Part shown: positions 16,858-26,450 of the stretch, in pieces
Position numbering within the stretch: position 1 is the first letter of the stretch
How the letters are laid out: each line of letters opens with the position of its first letter
Position numbers and translations under genes: made by a program
The notes under the pieces: generated by a model
Seen by the model: the letters and a program-made list of their open reading frames with translations, nothing else
Databases searched by the model: none
Told to the model about the DNA's origin: nothing
Assembly (NCBI RefSeq): GCF_038562635.1
Contig: NZ_JBCFBO010000001.1
Coordinates: 883,869 to 947,868 of the forward strand
DNA from: Methanobacterium sp.
GTDB taxonomy: Archaea > Methanobacteriota > Methanobacteria > Methanobacteriales > Methanobacteriaceae
DNA length: 64,000 nucleotides
Direction: 5' to 3'

Positions 16858-18348
16858 ATGTTTAATAAAATACTGATTGCTAATCGTGGTGAAATTGCAA
16901 TAAGAGTAATGAGAGCATGTAAAGAGCTCGGTGTAAAAAGCGTCGCTGTATACTCTGATGCAGATTCAAATTCTCTTTTTGCAAAATATGCTAATGAAGC
17001 TTATAATATAGGAAATCCAAGCCCATCACAGAGTTATCTGAACATCGAAAAGATAATCGATGTTGCAGAAAAAAGTGGTGCTGAGGCAATTCATCCAGGT
17101 TACGGATTTTTAGCCGAAAATCCAAATTTAGGATTTGAATGTGAAAAGCATGGTATCAAATTAATAGGACCTAACGGATCTATTATAAAGGCCATGGGAA
17201 GTAAAATTGAGTCTAAAAAGTTAATGGAAAAAGCAGGAGTACCTGTTGTTCCAGGTACTGCCAAAGGGGTAACTGACATTGATGAAGCAGTTGACATAGC
17301 AGAATCAATTGGATACCCTGTCATTGTAAAAGCATCTGCGGGAGGTGGAGGAATTGGAATGCGTACAGTTTACGAAGAAGATGAACTTGTACGTGCAATT
17401 GAGTCCACACAGTCAGTTGCAGCCTCCGCATTTGGAGACTCAACCATCTACATTGAAAAATACATAGAAGAGCCAAGACATATTGAATTCCAGATACTTG
17501 CAGATGAACACGGAAACACCATTCACGCTGCAGACAGGGAATGTTCAATTCAAAGAAGACATCAAAAATTGATTGAAGAAGCACCTTCCCCAATTATGAC
17601 TGAAGAACTCAGGGAAGAAATGGGAAGTGCCGCTGTTAAAGCTGCTTCTTATATAGGTTACACCAATGCAGGAACTGTTGAATTTTTATATTCAAATGGT
17701 GAATTTTACTTCCTTGAAATGAACACCCGTATACAGGTTGAACACCCTATAACTGAAATAATAACCGGAATAGATCTAGTAAAAGAACAGCTTAAAATAG
17801 CATCAGGTGAAGAACTCTGCTGCAGGCAGGAAGATATTACAGTAAGAGGACATGCCATAGAATGCAGGATAAATGCGGAAGATCCGCTGAATGACTTTGC
17901 TCCAAATCCTGGTAAAATAACTGGATACCGTTCTCCAGGAGGAATAGGAGTCAGAGTTGACAGCGGAGTTTACATGAATTATACGATACCTTCCTTTTAC
18001 GATTCCATGATATCCAAACTTATAGTTTATGGAATGACAAGGGATGAATGTATAGCACGTATGAGAAGAGCCCTGAATGAATATATCATATTAGGAGTTA
18101 AAACAACTATTCCATTCCATAAATCAATGATGCTGAGTGAAAGTTTCATAAAAGCTAAACTGCATACCCACTTCGTTGATGAATACCGCGGCGAAATCAT
18201 GGGGCACATGGCGCAGGTAATGAAAGCAGATGAAAAGATTGCAGCAAGGCTGAAATCTACATTCTTACCATCTCCTAAAATTGCTGCAGTGTCTGCTGCC
18301 GTAAATAGTTACGTGACAAACTTAAATAATTCCAAAAAGGAATTATAA
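16858..18348 (+). CDS. pycA: Pyruvate carboxylase subunit A (biotin carboxylase)
   Basis: This 496-aa ATP-grasp enzyme carboxylates the biotin carried by PycB, supplying oxaloacetate for the incomplete reductive TCA branch of methanogens. Visible blocks are FNKILIANRGEIAIRVMRACKELG at the N-terminus, the glycine-rich ATP loop KASAGGGGIGMR, the HIEFQILAD strand and EMNTRIQVEHPITE near residues 285-300. I start at the ATG at 16858, which follows AGGTGAT. A TTG 15 nt earlier lies upstream of that site. AccC of acetyl-CoA carboxylase is the same family, but the archaeal birA-linked context favours PycA. Subunit B is not in the window. Confidence 0.9.
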   Translation: MFNKILIANRGEIAIRVMRACKELGVKSVAVYSDADSNSLFAKYANEAYNIGNPSPSQSYLNIEKIIDVAEKSGAEAIHPGYGFLAENPNLGFECEKHGIKLIGPNGSIIKAMGSKIESKKLMEKAGVPVVPGTAKGVTDIDEAVDIAESIGYPVIVKASAGGGGIGMRTVYEEDELVRAIESTQSVAASAFGDSTIYIEKYIEEPRHIEFQILADEHGNTIHAADRECSIQRRHQKLIEEAPSPIMTEELREEMGSAAVKAASYIGYTNAGTVEFLYSNGEFYFLEMNTRIQVEHPITEIITGIDLVKEQLKIASGEELCCRQEDITVRGHAIECRINAEDPLNDFAPNPGKITGYRSPGGIGVRVDSGVYMNYTIPSFYDSMISKLIVYGMTRDECIARMRRALNEYIILGVKTTIPFHKSMMLSESFIKAKLHTHFVDEYRGEIMGHMAQVMKADEKIAARLKSTFLPSPKIAAVSAAVNSYVTNLNNSKKEL

Positions 18349-18361
18349 TTATTTTTTTTAG
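18349..18361 (+). terminator. T-rich candidate terminator after pycA
   Basis: An ATTATTTTTTTTAG run directly follows the pycA stop. Archaeal termination commonly uses such oligo-T tracts without a hairpin. Because the next gene starts only about 65 nt later with its own GGAGA site, partial read-through is possible. Confidence 0.35.
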
Positions 18362-18412
18362 TTATACTATTATTTAAAATAAATCCGGTGTTAAAATGCT
18401 TAAGGAGATTTT

Positions 18413-19036
<624 letters not shown>

Positions 19037-19478
19037 AATTTATAACTTTTCTTCCATTTTTTAAATTTTTCAAGCTATTATCATCTTTTTGTCTTATGTC
19101 ACTGATTTTAAATGAAGACCTAAGTTATAGTAAAAAAATGGTTTTATATGCACATACAAAAACTATAGCAACTTATGGCTAAAAATAGTATTTTTTATGA
19201 AAAGGTATACCATTTGATTTTCTAAGATTATTTCCCTTTCAAACTTTATTTTCATCCTATTGGGGCTTGAAAAGTCCTTTGTCTTAAAAGGATAATTAAT
19301 TTATATAATCATGGGCAAGTAATATATGGATAGAAATATATCAATTGGATGTCAATTTTCATCTAATATTTTATAAAAATTAAGTGTACCTTTGCAGTAC
19401 AATTTTGTACATTTTGATGAGCTAAAAGGTGACATTATAGAATCCTAACTATAAATATTAAATAAAATCGGTGTTAAA
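19037..19478. other. Intergenic region before birA
   Basis: This 442-nt AT-rich spacer has no convincing reading frame. The 3' end of the DJ-1 gene is followed by T-rich tracts (about 19040-19070). The distal part carries the GTAC palindromes described separately and then an AT-rich stretch about 20-40 nt before the birA ATG. Confidence 0.5.
19385..19410. promoter_or_regulatory. Overlapping TGTAC/GTACA palindromes upstream of birA
   Basis: TGTAC (19385-19389), GTACA (19397-19401) and TGTAC (19406-19410) give two overlapping perfect dyads that share the middle half-site. They lie 69-94 nt upstream of the birA ATG. Because BirA here has an N-terminal winged-helix segment, autoregulation through these sites is conceivable, but they do not resemble the bacterial BirA box. 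Confidence 0.4.
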
Positions 19479-20456
19479 ATGAAAGATAAAGTGTTAGAAG
19501 CTCTTTATGAAAAAAAAGGTAAATATATCCATATTGATGATCTAACTTCCAAACTTGAAATTCCAGAAGCAGAAGCACGTGAACATATAAACTCACTTAA
19601 AAATGAGGGATACACTATTGAAACATCTTCTAATAAAGAATTTAAGCTTAAAGAAGATCTAACCTTATTATTACCTCATAAACTCAAAGATGAACTCAAC
19701 ACCAATTACATTGGAAAAGAGATTCATTATTTTAGAGAAGTGGATTCTACAAATGAAGTTGCAAAAAAATTGGCCAGAGAAGGTGCACCAGAAGGAACAA
19801 TTGTAATAGCAGAAAGTCAAAGGAGAGGAAAAGGCAGACGTGGAAAAAAATGGATATCTCCATTAGGCGGCGCATGGTTATCTATTATATTAAGGCCTAA
19901 TACATTGCCTATTAATGCACCTCAATTAACATTTATAGCAGGTGTTGCAGCTGCAGAAACTATAAAAGACGAATATGGACTTGATGCAGGTATAAAATGG
20001 CCAAATGATGTTTTAATAGACGATAAAAAAGTTTGTGGAGTATTAACTGAAATAAGCACTGAAATAAACACAATTGACTACATCATTACAGGAATTGGAA
20101 TCGATGCCAATATTGATATAAATTTACTCCCTCCAGAACTCCAAGATACAACGACATCTCTTAAAAGCGAACTGAATCATGATATATCCCGTATGATACT
20201 GGTACAAAAGTTCCTCGGAAATTTCGAAGCAATGTATGATGAATTCAACAAGGGTAACTTCCATGAAATTTTAAAAAAATGGCGTCAGCTTTCAAAAACA
20301 ATTGGAAGGCAAGTAGAAATTAGAAAAGGAACCGAATTTATCCGCGGAGAAGCTGTAGGTGTAAACAGTAAAGGGGCTTTGATTTTAGAACTGGAAGATG
20401 GAACACTTAAAAAAATTATTTCTGGTGAGTGCAGGCACATATCTAGAAATTTATAG
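19479..20456 (+). CDS. birA: Bifunctional biotin-protein ligase with HTH domain
   Basis: This 325-aa protein activates biotin as biotinyl-AMP and attaches it to a lysine of the pyruvate carboxylase biotin carrier. Residues 1-60 form a winged helix (LEALYEKKGKYIHIDDLTSKLEIPEAEAREHINSL), the hallmark of BirA versions that also act as repressors. The catalytic loop ESQRRGKGRRGKKWISP and the KWPNDVLIDDKKVCGVLTE strand follow, then a small C-terminal domain. It lies downstream of pycA, consistent with its substrate. Confidence 0.93.
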   Translation: MKDKVLEALYEKKGKYIHIDDLTSKLEIPEAEAREHINSLKNEGYTIETSSNKEFKLKEDLTLLLPHKLKDELNTNYIGKEIHYFREVDSTNEVAKKLAREGAPEGTIVIAESQRRGKGRRGKKWISPLGGAWLSIILRPNTLPINAPQLTFIAGVAAAETIKDEYGLDAGIKWPNDVLIDDKKVCGVLTEISTEINTIDYIITGIGIDANIDINLLPPELQDTTTSLKSELNHDISRMILVQKFLGNFEAMYDEFNKGNFHEILKKWRQLSKTIGRQVEIRKGTEFIRGEAVGVNSKGALILELEDGTLKKIISGECRHISRNL

Positions 20457-20536
20457 TGAGATGTTATGGAAAAGATATATTTCCTTTGATTTAAGTTCTG
20501 CTTTATTTTTTCAATCAATTCAATTTTTTGCAAAAA

Positions 20537-23320
20537 TCAAAGATCTTTTGAGTGGGTAAATGGTAAAGTGAAATAAAAAGTCGAACCCCTGCCCAGTTCC
20601 GATTCAACCCAAATTCGCCCATCGTATTGCTCTATTATTCTTTTAACAACTGATAAACCTATTCCAGTTCCTTCATATTTGCCCATTGCATGTAATCGTT
20701 TAAAAACTTCAAAAATTTTATCTTTATATTCTTTTTCTATCCCTATCCCATTATCTGCAACAGAAAACATATATTCATTATTTCCTTTATCTATCTGGCA
20801 TGAAATATGGATTTTTGTAGGTTCACCAGGCTTTCTAAACTTAATAGCATTGCTAATTAAATTCTGGAAAACCCTGACCATCTGATCTGAATCTGCCATA
20901 ACATCCGGAAGAGGATCATGAGTAATCTCAGCCCTGTTTTTAGTAATTAAAGCATGTAAATTAGACAGAGCTTGTCCAAGTTCCACATTCATATTTACCT
21001 CTTTAAATTCAACTTTTTGAGTTCCAACACGGGAATACTCAAGTAACCCCTGAATCATTTCTTTCATGCGAACAGCAGCGTCCACTATAAATTCAATGAA
21101 CTCATCAGCATCACTGTCAAGTTGGCCCCTGTATCTTCTCTCAAGAAGCTGTGTAAAACTTGCAATTGTTCTAAGCGGCTCCTGTAAATCATGGGATGTG
21201 ATGTATGCAAACTGCTGAAGCTCATAATTAGAACGCTCCAACTCATCTATTATCTCTTTTAATTTCTCTTCTGCTTTTTTACGTTCTGTAATATCATGAG
21301 CAATCACATTAAAAGCAAATATTTCATCATCCTTTTTTAATGCTTTTAAATAGGTTTCAACATAGCGAACTTTGCCACTTCTGTCAATAAATCGTGATTC
21401 ATACGGCTTTAAACTCTTTCCTTCCAAAATCTGAGAAACTTTTTTTATATGCAACGGCATTTCTTCATCAAGCAATAAGTTCAGTTCTGTAAAATGTTTA
21501 CCAGCCAAATTTTCCTTAGATAATCCTGCAACTTCCTGTGCCGCCAAGTTTACATCCATTAAATTACCATCTGTCCCTACAAGGATTGTAGAATCTGGCG
21601 AAGAATTGAAAAGAGTCCTGTACTTTAGTTCACTCTCCCTCAGCTCTTTTTCTGCCATTTTGAGTTCTGTAATATCTTGATTTGCACCATAAGTTTTGAT
21701 AGTTCGACCTTCAGCATCCTTAATAATTCCATAACGGACTATAATAAAGCGTTTTTCACCATCAGCCATCATAATTGTATGTTCAACCTGTCCAAAAAAG
21801 TCAGGATCATCTGTTTCTAAAGCTTTAGTTAATTCTTCTCTTACCATATACGATTCTTCAGGAGGAAGGAATTTTTGGGCATATTCCTCAGATGACATTT
21901 GTAATCCTCCTTCATGGTCAGCAGTGGTACCATACAACTTATAAAACCTATCATCAAAAGTAAACAAGTCTGAACTGACATTATATTCCCAGTACGCTAA
22001 TTTAGCCATATCCATAGCTAACTTTAACTTCCTTTCGTTCTGGCGTAATTCATTTTCAGCCTGTTTACGCTCAGTTATATCTCTGATACTTGCCACTATG
22101 TATTGTTCTCCAGAAATATCAGTGTATAACGTTTTTTTAGTGAGTAAAATGTGTATATTGCCTTCAGAATCTGTGAATTCTTCTTCATTAACATTTTCCA
22201 CTCCAGTTTTAAACACTTCTTCATCTTTCTCCCAGAAAATATCCGCTTCATGAGAGGGGAAGAAATCATAATCTGATTTTCCCAGAATTTCTTCTCGTGA
22301 ATAGCCCATGAGTTTGCAGTAAGCATCATTTAAAAGAATCCAGCGATGCTGGTTATCCTTAACAAAAACAGGATCAGCAATTGAGTTTATAATTTTATCA
22401 AGATAATTCCTTGATTTAATAAGATCTTCTTCAACATGTTTGCGTTCTTGAATCTCTTTTCGCAGAGCATAATTAGATTCATTAAGCTCTCTAGTTCGCT
22501 TTTGTACTTTTAATTCTAAATTATTATGGGCTTCCCTTAGTTCTTTTAAAATCAAATTCTTAGATTTTGAGACCTCAAACATCAAATGTTTAAAGGCATC
22601 TTCAGCACCTTTACGCTTGGTAATATCTGTCCCAATACTTAAAACACCTGTAACCTCGCCATCATCATTATAAATACCTTTATTTGTCCATGCGACCCAA
22701 ACTCTTCTCTTATCATGAGTTATATTCTCATTTTCCATATTAATATGAGATTCAGGATCACTTACAATCCTGTTAATGAGTTCTCTGAGATTTCTTCCAG
22801 AAGATTCAGTTTCAGGGACTATTGTACCAATAACATTTTTTCCCATAATTTTTTCTTTATTAAAACCAAAGAATTTCTCAGCAAATTCATTAAAAAAAGT
22901 AATTTGTCCTTTTTTATCCATTTTAAGGATAATACTGTTGGAATTTTCAACCAGTTCACGATATTTCTTTTCATTTTCCATTAATCTTTCTTCAATTTTT
23001 TTACGTTTAGTAATATCCTGAATCTGGACTAAATACCCTGAATCAACAACAGAAATAGTAAAATCTAAGTATGCAGTCCCTGATCTAGTAGGCTCATAAT
23101 ATCCTGCCGCCTTCATATCTTCAAAATTCATTTGGGACTGAAATTTAATTACCCCTTCACCAATCAGCTTTTCCTTCCTAGAAACAACATCAAGATTGTT
23201 AAATAGGTTTACACTTACATCCTCGGATTCTGGAATTCCAGCTATATCCTTAGCTGATTGATTTGCAGCGATTAATTTACCTTCGTTATCATAAAATAAA
23301 ATACCTATTGGAGATTTCAA
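20537..23320 (-). CDS. Five-PAS sensor histidine kinase (kinase A)
   Basis: The protein is at least 927 aa. Five PAS/PAC units are visible at about 1-105, 115-240, 300-425, 430-560 and 565-690, with a coiled coil at about 245-300. HisKA has the phospho-acceptor H710 in SHDLQEPLRTIA, and the HATPase domain has NLISNAIKF, DNGIGI and GTGIGL. No membrane segment is seen, so sensing is probably cytosolic. The only canonical start is TTG at 23320, which would cut into PAS1. An in-frame GGAGG 44 nt upstream suggests a non-canonical ATA or ATT start at 23359-23362. No response regulator is adjacent. Confidence 0.9.
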   Translation of the reverse strand: MKSPIGILFYDNEGKLIAANQSAKDIAGIPESEDVSVNLFNNLDVVSRKEKLIGEGVIKFQSQMNFEDMKAAGYYEPTRSGTAYLDFTISVVDSGYLVQIQDITKRKKIEERLMENEKKYRELVENSNSIILKMDKKGQITFFNEFAEKFFGFNKEKIMGKNVIGTIVPETESSGRNLRELINRIVSDPESHINMENENITHDKRRVWVAWTNKGIYNDDGEVTGVLSIGTDITKRKGAEDAFKHLMFEVSKSKNLILKELREAHNNLELKVQKRTRELNESNYALRKEIQERKHVEEDLIKSRNYLDKIINSIADPVFVKDNQHRWILLNDAYCKLMGYSREEILGKSDYDFFPSHEADIFWEKDEEVFKTGVENVNEEEFTDSEGNIHILLTKKTLYTDISGEQYIVASIRDITERKQAENELRQNERKLKLAMDMAKLAYWEYNVSSDLFTFDDRFYKLYGTTADHEGGLQMSSEEYAQKFLPPEESYMVREELTKALETDDPDFFGQVEHTIMMADGEKRFIIVRYGIIKDAEGRTIKTYGANQDITELKMAEKELRESELKYRTLFNSSPDSTILVGTDGNLMDVNLAAQEVAGLSKENLAGKHFTELNLLLDEEMPLHIKKVSQILEGKSLKPYESRFIDRSGKVRYVETYLKALKKDDEIFAFNVIAHDITERKKAEEKLKEIIDELERSNYELQQFAYITSHDLQEPLRTIASFTQLLERRYRGQLDSDADEFIEFIVDAAVRMKEMIQGLLEYSRVGTQKVEFKEVNMNVELGQALSNLHALITKNRAEITHDPLPDVMADSDQMVRVFQNLISNAIKFRKPGEPTKIHISCQIDKGNNEYMFSVADNGIGIEKEYKDKIFEVFKRLHAMGKYEGTGIGLSVVKRIIEQYDGRIWVESELGRGSTFYFTLPFTHSKDL

Positions 23321-23588
23321 GAAAATTTCCCTGAATTTAATATCAGTTTCTTTAAATATAATTCCTCCGAACTATATTCATTTCCAATCCTCGTTAATTA
23401 CTCTAATTTTTTAAGATAAATAACTTATGATTTATGCAATAAAACTCCTGCACAATTTTGTTCTTATTCATGTTTTATCAAATTATTTATCTAATTTAAC
23501 AGTTCAAATGATTGATTTTTAAAATATACGTTAAAATAGATGATTTACACTTCATATAACGATATACTTAAGACTAATCGCTGCAACT

Positions 23589-24605
23589 TCAACTTATTTT
23601 AATAATTGCAGGTTCACCTACTTCCCCATCAACATCAAATTTCTTGCCCATTATTTTTTCTGTTACGAATATATTAGTAACAGCATGTAAAGTCAACTCT
23701 GCAGTTTTTACCTTTGATTTACCAGCTAGAGCCATATAAGGAATAATCTGATCTCCATTATATTTATCAACTGCAGCTCCACGAGATATATGATATAAAA
23801 GTTCTTCTGCTGCTTTTTCGCCAACTTTTTCCGCTCTTACTCCTCTTTCACCAATGGAACTTCCACCAACTCTAGTATTTCCCCCTGTCCAGAGAACGAT
23901 GCCTGATCCTGGCCCTAATGTATTATCAGAATGTTCAATTTTAATTTCTGCGTCAAATCCATTCGCTTTAAGGACTTTTTCTGCACTTTCAGCCTGTCTT
24001 ACTGCAACGTGTTCCGGCAGTTTTACAGCATGAGATATTCCCCTTATTTCATCTACCTCTAACTCACTGATATTAATTGGATTTAATTTTTTTACAGGGT
24101 TTATTTTAACATTAATGATACCTCCGCCACGAGGATAATGGCCCCTGCGGATTATATCTAATTCTGCATTATATCCCATTGATCTTAAAACAGGAAGGGT
24201 AACATGTTGAAGATAATTTACAGGTGGGGACCACCTCACATCGGTACCCCCTCTTATTTTAATGTTTACAGGGGCATCTGCAAATACGGCAGGTACCATA
24301 AATGCCTGAAGAACTAAAGTAACGCTTCCAGCAGTTTTAATGTCAATATTATAAGTTCCGCCCTTTACATTTTCAGGATAAAAAAACAGTTCTTTTGACT
24401 CTATTTCAAGTCCTTCAACATTTGCATTAGATAAACCTGCAACAGCCTTTACGGCATTTAAATGTTGAGGCATTAAACCAGATTTGGGCCGATTTGCACG
24501 AATATTAGTTATGTGAATAGGGTTCATGGTTAAAGCAGATAATGCAGTAGATATACGTAAAAGAGCTCCCCCACCTTCTCCATGAGATCCATCTATTTCA
24601 ATCAT
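23589..24605 (-). CDS. rtcA: RNA 3'-terminal phosphate cyclase
   Basis: This 338-aa enzyme uses ATP to convert RNA 3'-phosphates into 2',3'-cyclic phosphates through a covalent histidine-AMP intermediate. It starts with the family signature IDGSHGEGGGALLRISTALSAL. The RGHYPRGGG loop and C-terminal LTLHAVTNIFVTEKIMG, with the presumed adenylylated His, are present. The length is normal. No RtcB ligase is nearby. Confidence 0.95.
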   Translation of the reverse strand: MIEIDGSHGEGGGALLRISTALSALTMNPIHITNIRANRPKSGLMPQHLNAVKAVAGLSNANVEGLEIESKELFFYPENVKGGTYNIDIKTAGSVTLVLQAFMVPAVFADAPVNIKIRGGTDVRWSPPVNYLQHVTLPVLRSMGYNAELDIIRRGHYPRGGGIINVKINPVKKLNPINISELEVDEIRGISHAVKLPEHVAVRQAESAEKVLKANGFDAEIKIEHSDNTLGPGSGIVLWTGGNTRVGGSSIGERGVRAEKVGEKAAEELLYHISRGAAVDKYNGDQIIPYMALAGKSKVKTAELTLHAVTNIFVTEKIMGKKFDVDGEVGEPAIIKIS

Positions 24606-24766
24606 GTTTTTTCAAAAACTCCTGTAAAATCTATAGAATTTTAGAATATCTTGATCCACTACAAAATTGGAGTGTTTATAAATATTAATGAGCCCAAGAA
24701 TTTATTTTTAATTATGTTACTACAAAAAAAATAATGCATACATTAATATGCTAATTCATGCATCTA

Positions 24767-25936
24767 TTAAGCATCGTACTCATATAAAACTAATTCACAT
24801 GCTTCCTTATAGTTTACAATTTCATTTAGATGTGAAAAAGTCTCAATAAATGCCTTAACGATATACTCTTTATCAACACGTTCAGCATCTTCTGCTGCAA
24901 GATCTATCCTTATAGTTGGTGACGCTCCAGGCATTCCAACTGCAGGAATTGTAACTATATGATAGTTTCTAAGTAGAAGCGCTGAAAAAACACATGCAAC
25001 ATCTGCTGGACTAAATTCAGTTTCAACACCCTTCCGCTTTAATTCATTTATCAAATCATCAGCTGAAAGCATTACACCTGTTGGTGTTTCTTTAATACTA
25101 CCAATTCCTTTTTTTATAGCTTCATAGACCAGATGTTTTTTTCGAAAGGCATCAATCATTCTTTCTCCATTGAAGCTTTCAATTGCCTTTATTATTCCTA
25201 CCATCGTTGCAGATTGAGCTTCAAGGCCAAATTGATGTGCCTTAGACTTTATTAAATCTACAATTTCGCCTTTTCCAGCCATGAGCCCTGCCCTTGGACC
25301 ATCCATTAACTTATCCGTACTGGTTATAACCAGATCGGCACCCATATCCATCGCTTTAGGCTGATTGTACAGTACAGTTCTTAACCTTGCTCCAGATGCG
25401 TCATCTACAAACACAGGGATATTTTTTGATCCTGATATATCTATTATTTTCAAAAATTCATCTTCTTTTATGATATCATGGTCCATTGTAGAACCAGTTA
25501 TAATAACTAAAGACGTGTTATCATTAATTTCGAATTCATCAAGATTATCAAATTCCCTGTAAGAAGCACCTACAAGCGCGGTACTTCGAGGAATGGAGGG
25601 GTGAGATGGAAATTTTGGTAAATAATGAATAACTTCATCACCACTTGATACAAGAGCTAGAATAGTTGCTAGAATTCCTGATGTTGTTCTATTAAATGCA
25701 AGTATCTTTTCTCCACCCAGATGCTCTTTTCCAAGATTTTGTAATTCACTTTCAAATATAGCAGGGCCTGCATATGTTTCAAGGAGATCTAAATCTTCCT
25801 GACTCAATTTAAATCCTCCAGCAAGGCCTGTTAAATCGTAAAGTGCATTTCTTCCGTTTTGCTTCAAAATGGAACTGATAATTCTAAATGAGTTTTCTCT
25901 CTTTTTAACTTCATCAACAGGAGATTTAATAAGCAT
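24767..25936 (-). CDS. PLP-dependent enzyme, MTH1914/MJ0158 (SelA-like) family
   Basis: This 389-aa fold-type I PLP protein resembles archaeal MJ0158, a SelA/SepSecS-like protein without a proven selenocysteine role. The cofactor lysine is in DLVITSTDKLMDGPRAGLM (about residues 204-222), and an upstream Asp pair is in IPVFVDDASGARLR. Its ATG overlaps the NYN gene stop by 11 nt, so the two are co-translated. The reaction is unknown to me. Confidence 0.85.
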   Translation of the reverse strand: MLIKSPVDEVKKRENSFRIISSILKQNGRNALYDLTGLAGGFKLSQEDLDLLETYAGPAIFESELQNLGKEHLGGEKILAFNRTTSGILATILALVSSGDEVIHYLPKFPSHPSIPRSTALVGASYREFDNLDEFEINDNTSLVIITGSTMDHDIIKEDEFLKIIDISGSKNIPVFVDDASGARLRTVLYNQPKAMDMGADLVITSTDKLMDGPRAGLMAGKGEIVDLIKSKAHQFGLEAQSATMVGIIKAIESFNGERMIDAFRKKHLVYEAIKKGIGSIKETPTGVMLSADDLINELKRKGVETEFSPADVACVFSALLLRNYHIVTIPAVGMPGASPTIRIDLAAEDAERVDKEYIVKAFIETFSHLNEIVNYKEACELVLYEYDA

Positions 25937-26450
25937 TTTCTTCCCTTGTGTCCTGATCAGATCTGCCTTTAGTTTCAGCTTTTAAGACAATAGCATGGTC
26001 TGCAGAGTTCTGCAGTGCAGCACTGAATCCAGGCTCTACACCAATCACAATTGTTTCTTTCCCATTTTCCTTTGCTTTGTTTATAATTGGTAAAAAATCA
26101 GCGTCACGAGTCATGAGAGCAACAACATCAATATTAGGATTATAAATCAATTCCATACCTTCAACAGCCATATAAACATCAGTATCGCCCGCAACGACAA
26201 CTGGAGTAAATCCCTGATTTACAATAGCTTCTATAAGTTTATCTGAAGCGTATTGGTTTAAAAGGACTTTACCCACCCTCATATCACCAAAATCAGCCAC
26301 AATTTTTCTTACAATATCCAGATTAAGGCTAAATTCTTTCCTTAGCATATTCGGTCCATCAACAAGAAGACCTATAGTCTTTCCACCTGCTTCCCTTTTT
26401 TTTAAAGGAATGTAATCCTTTAAAGAAGTCAGTTTTTCAAAGCTACGCAT
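25926..26450 (-). CDS. NYN-domain (PIN-like) protein, TIGR00288 type
   Basis: This 174-aa protein has the NYN nuclease-like pattern: GLLVDGPNMLRKEF with the first acidic residue, VVVAGDTDVYMAVEGMELI, and VVALMTRDADFLPIINKAKENGKETIVIGVEP carrying the later Asp residues. NYN proteins are often RNases. I start at the ATG at 26450, which has GGAGG 6 nt upstream. An upstream in-frame start at 26513 has none. It overlaps the PLP gene. Confidence 0.85.
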   Translation of the reverse strand: MRSFEKLTSLKDYIPLKKREAGGKTIGLLVDGPNMLRKEFSLNLDIVRKIVADFGDMRVGKVLLNQYASDKLIEAIVNQGFTPVVVAGDTDVYMAVEGMELIYNPNIDVVALMTRDADFLPIINKAKENGKETIVIGVEPGFSAALQNSADHAIVLKAETKGRSDQDTREENAY

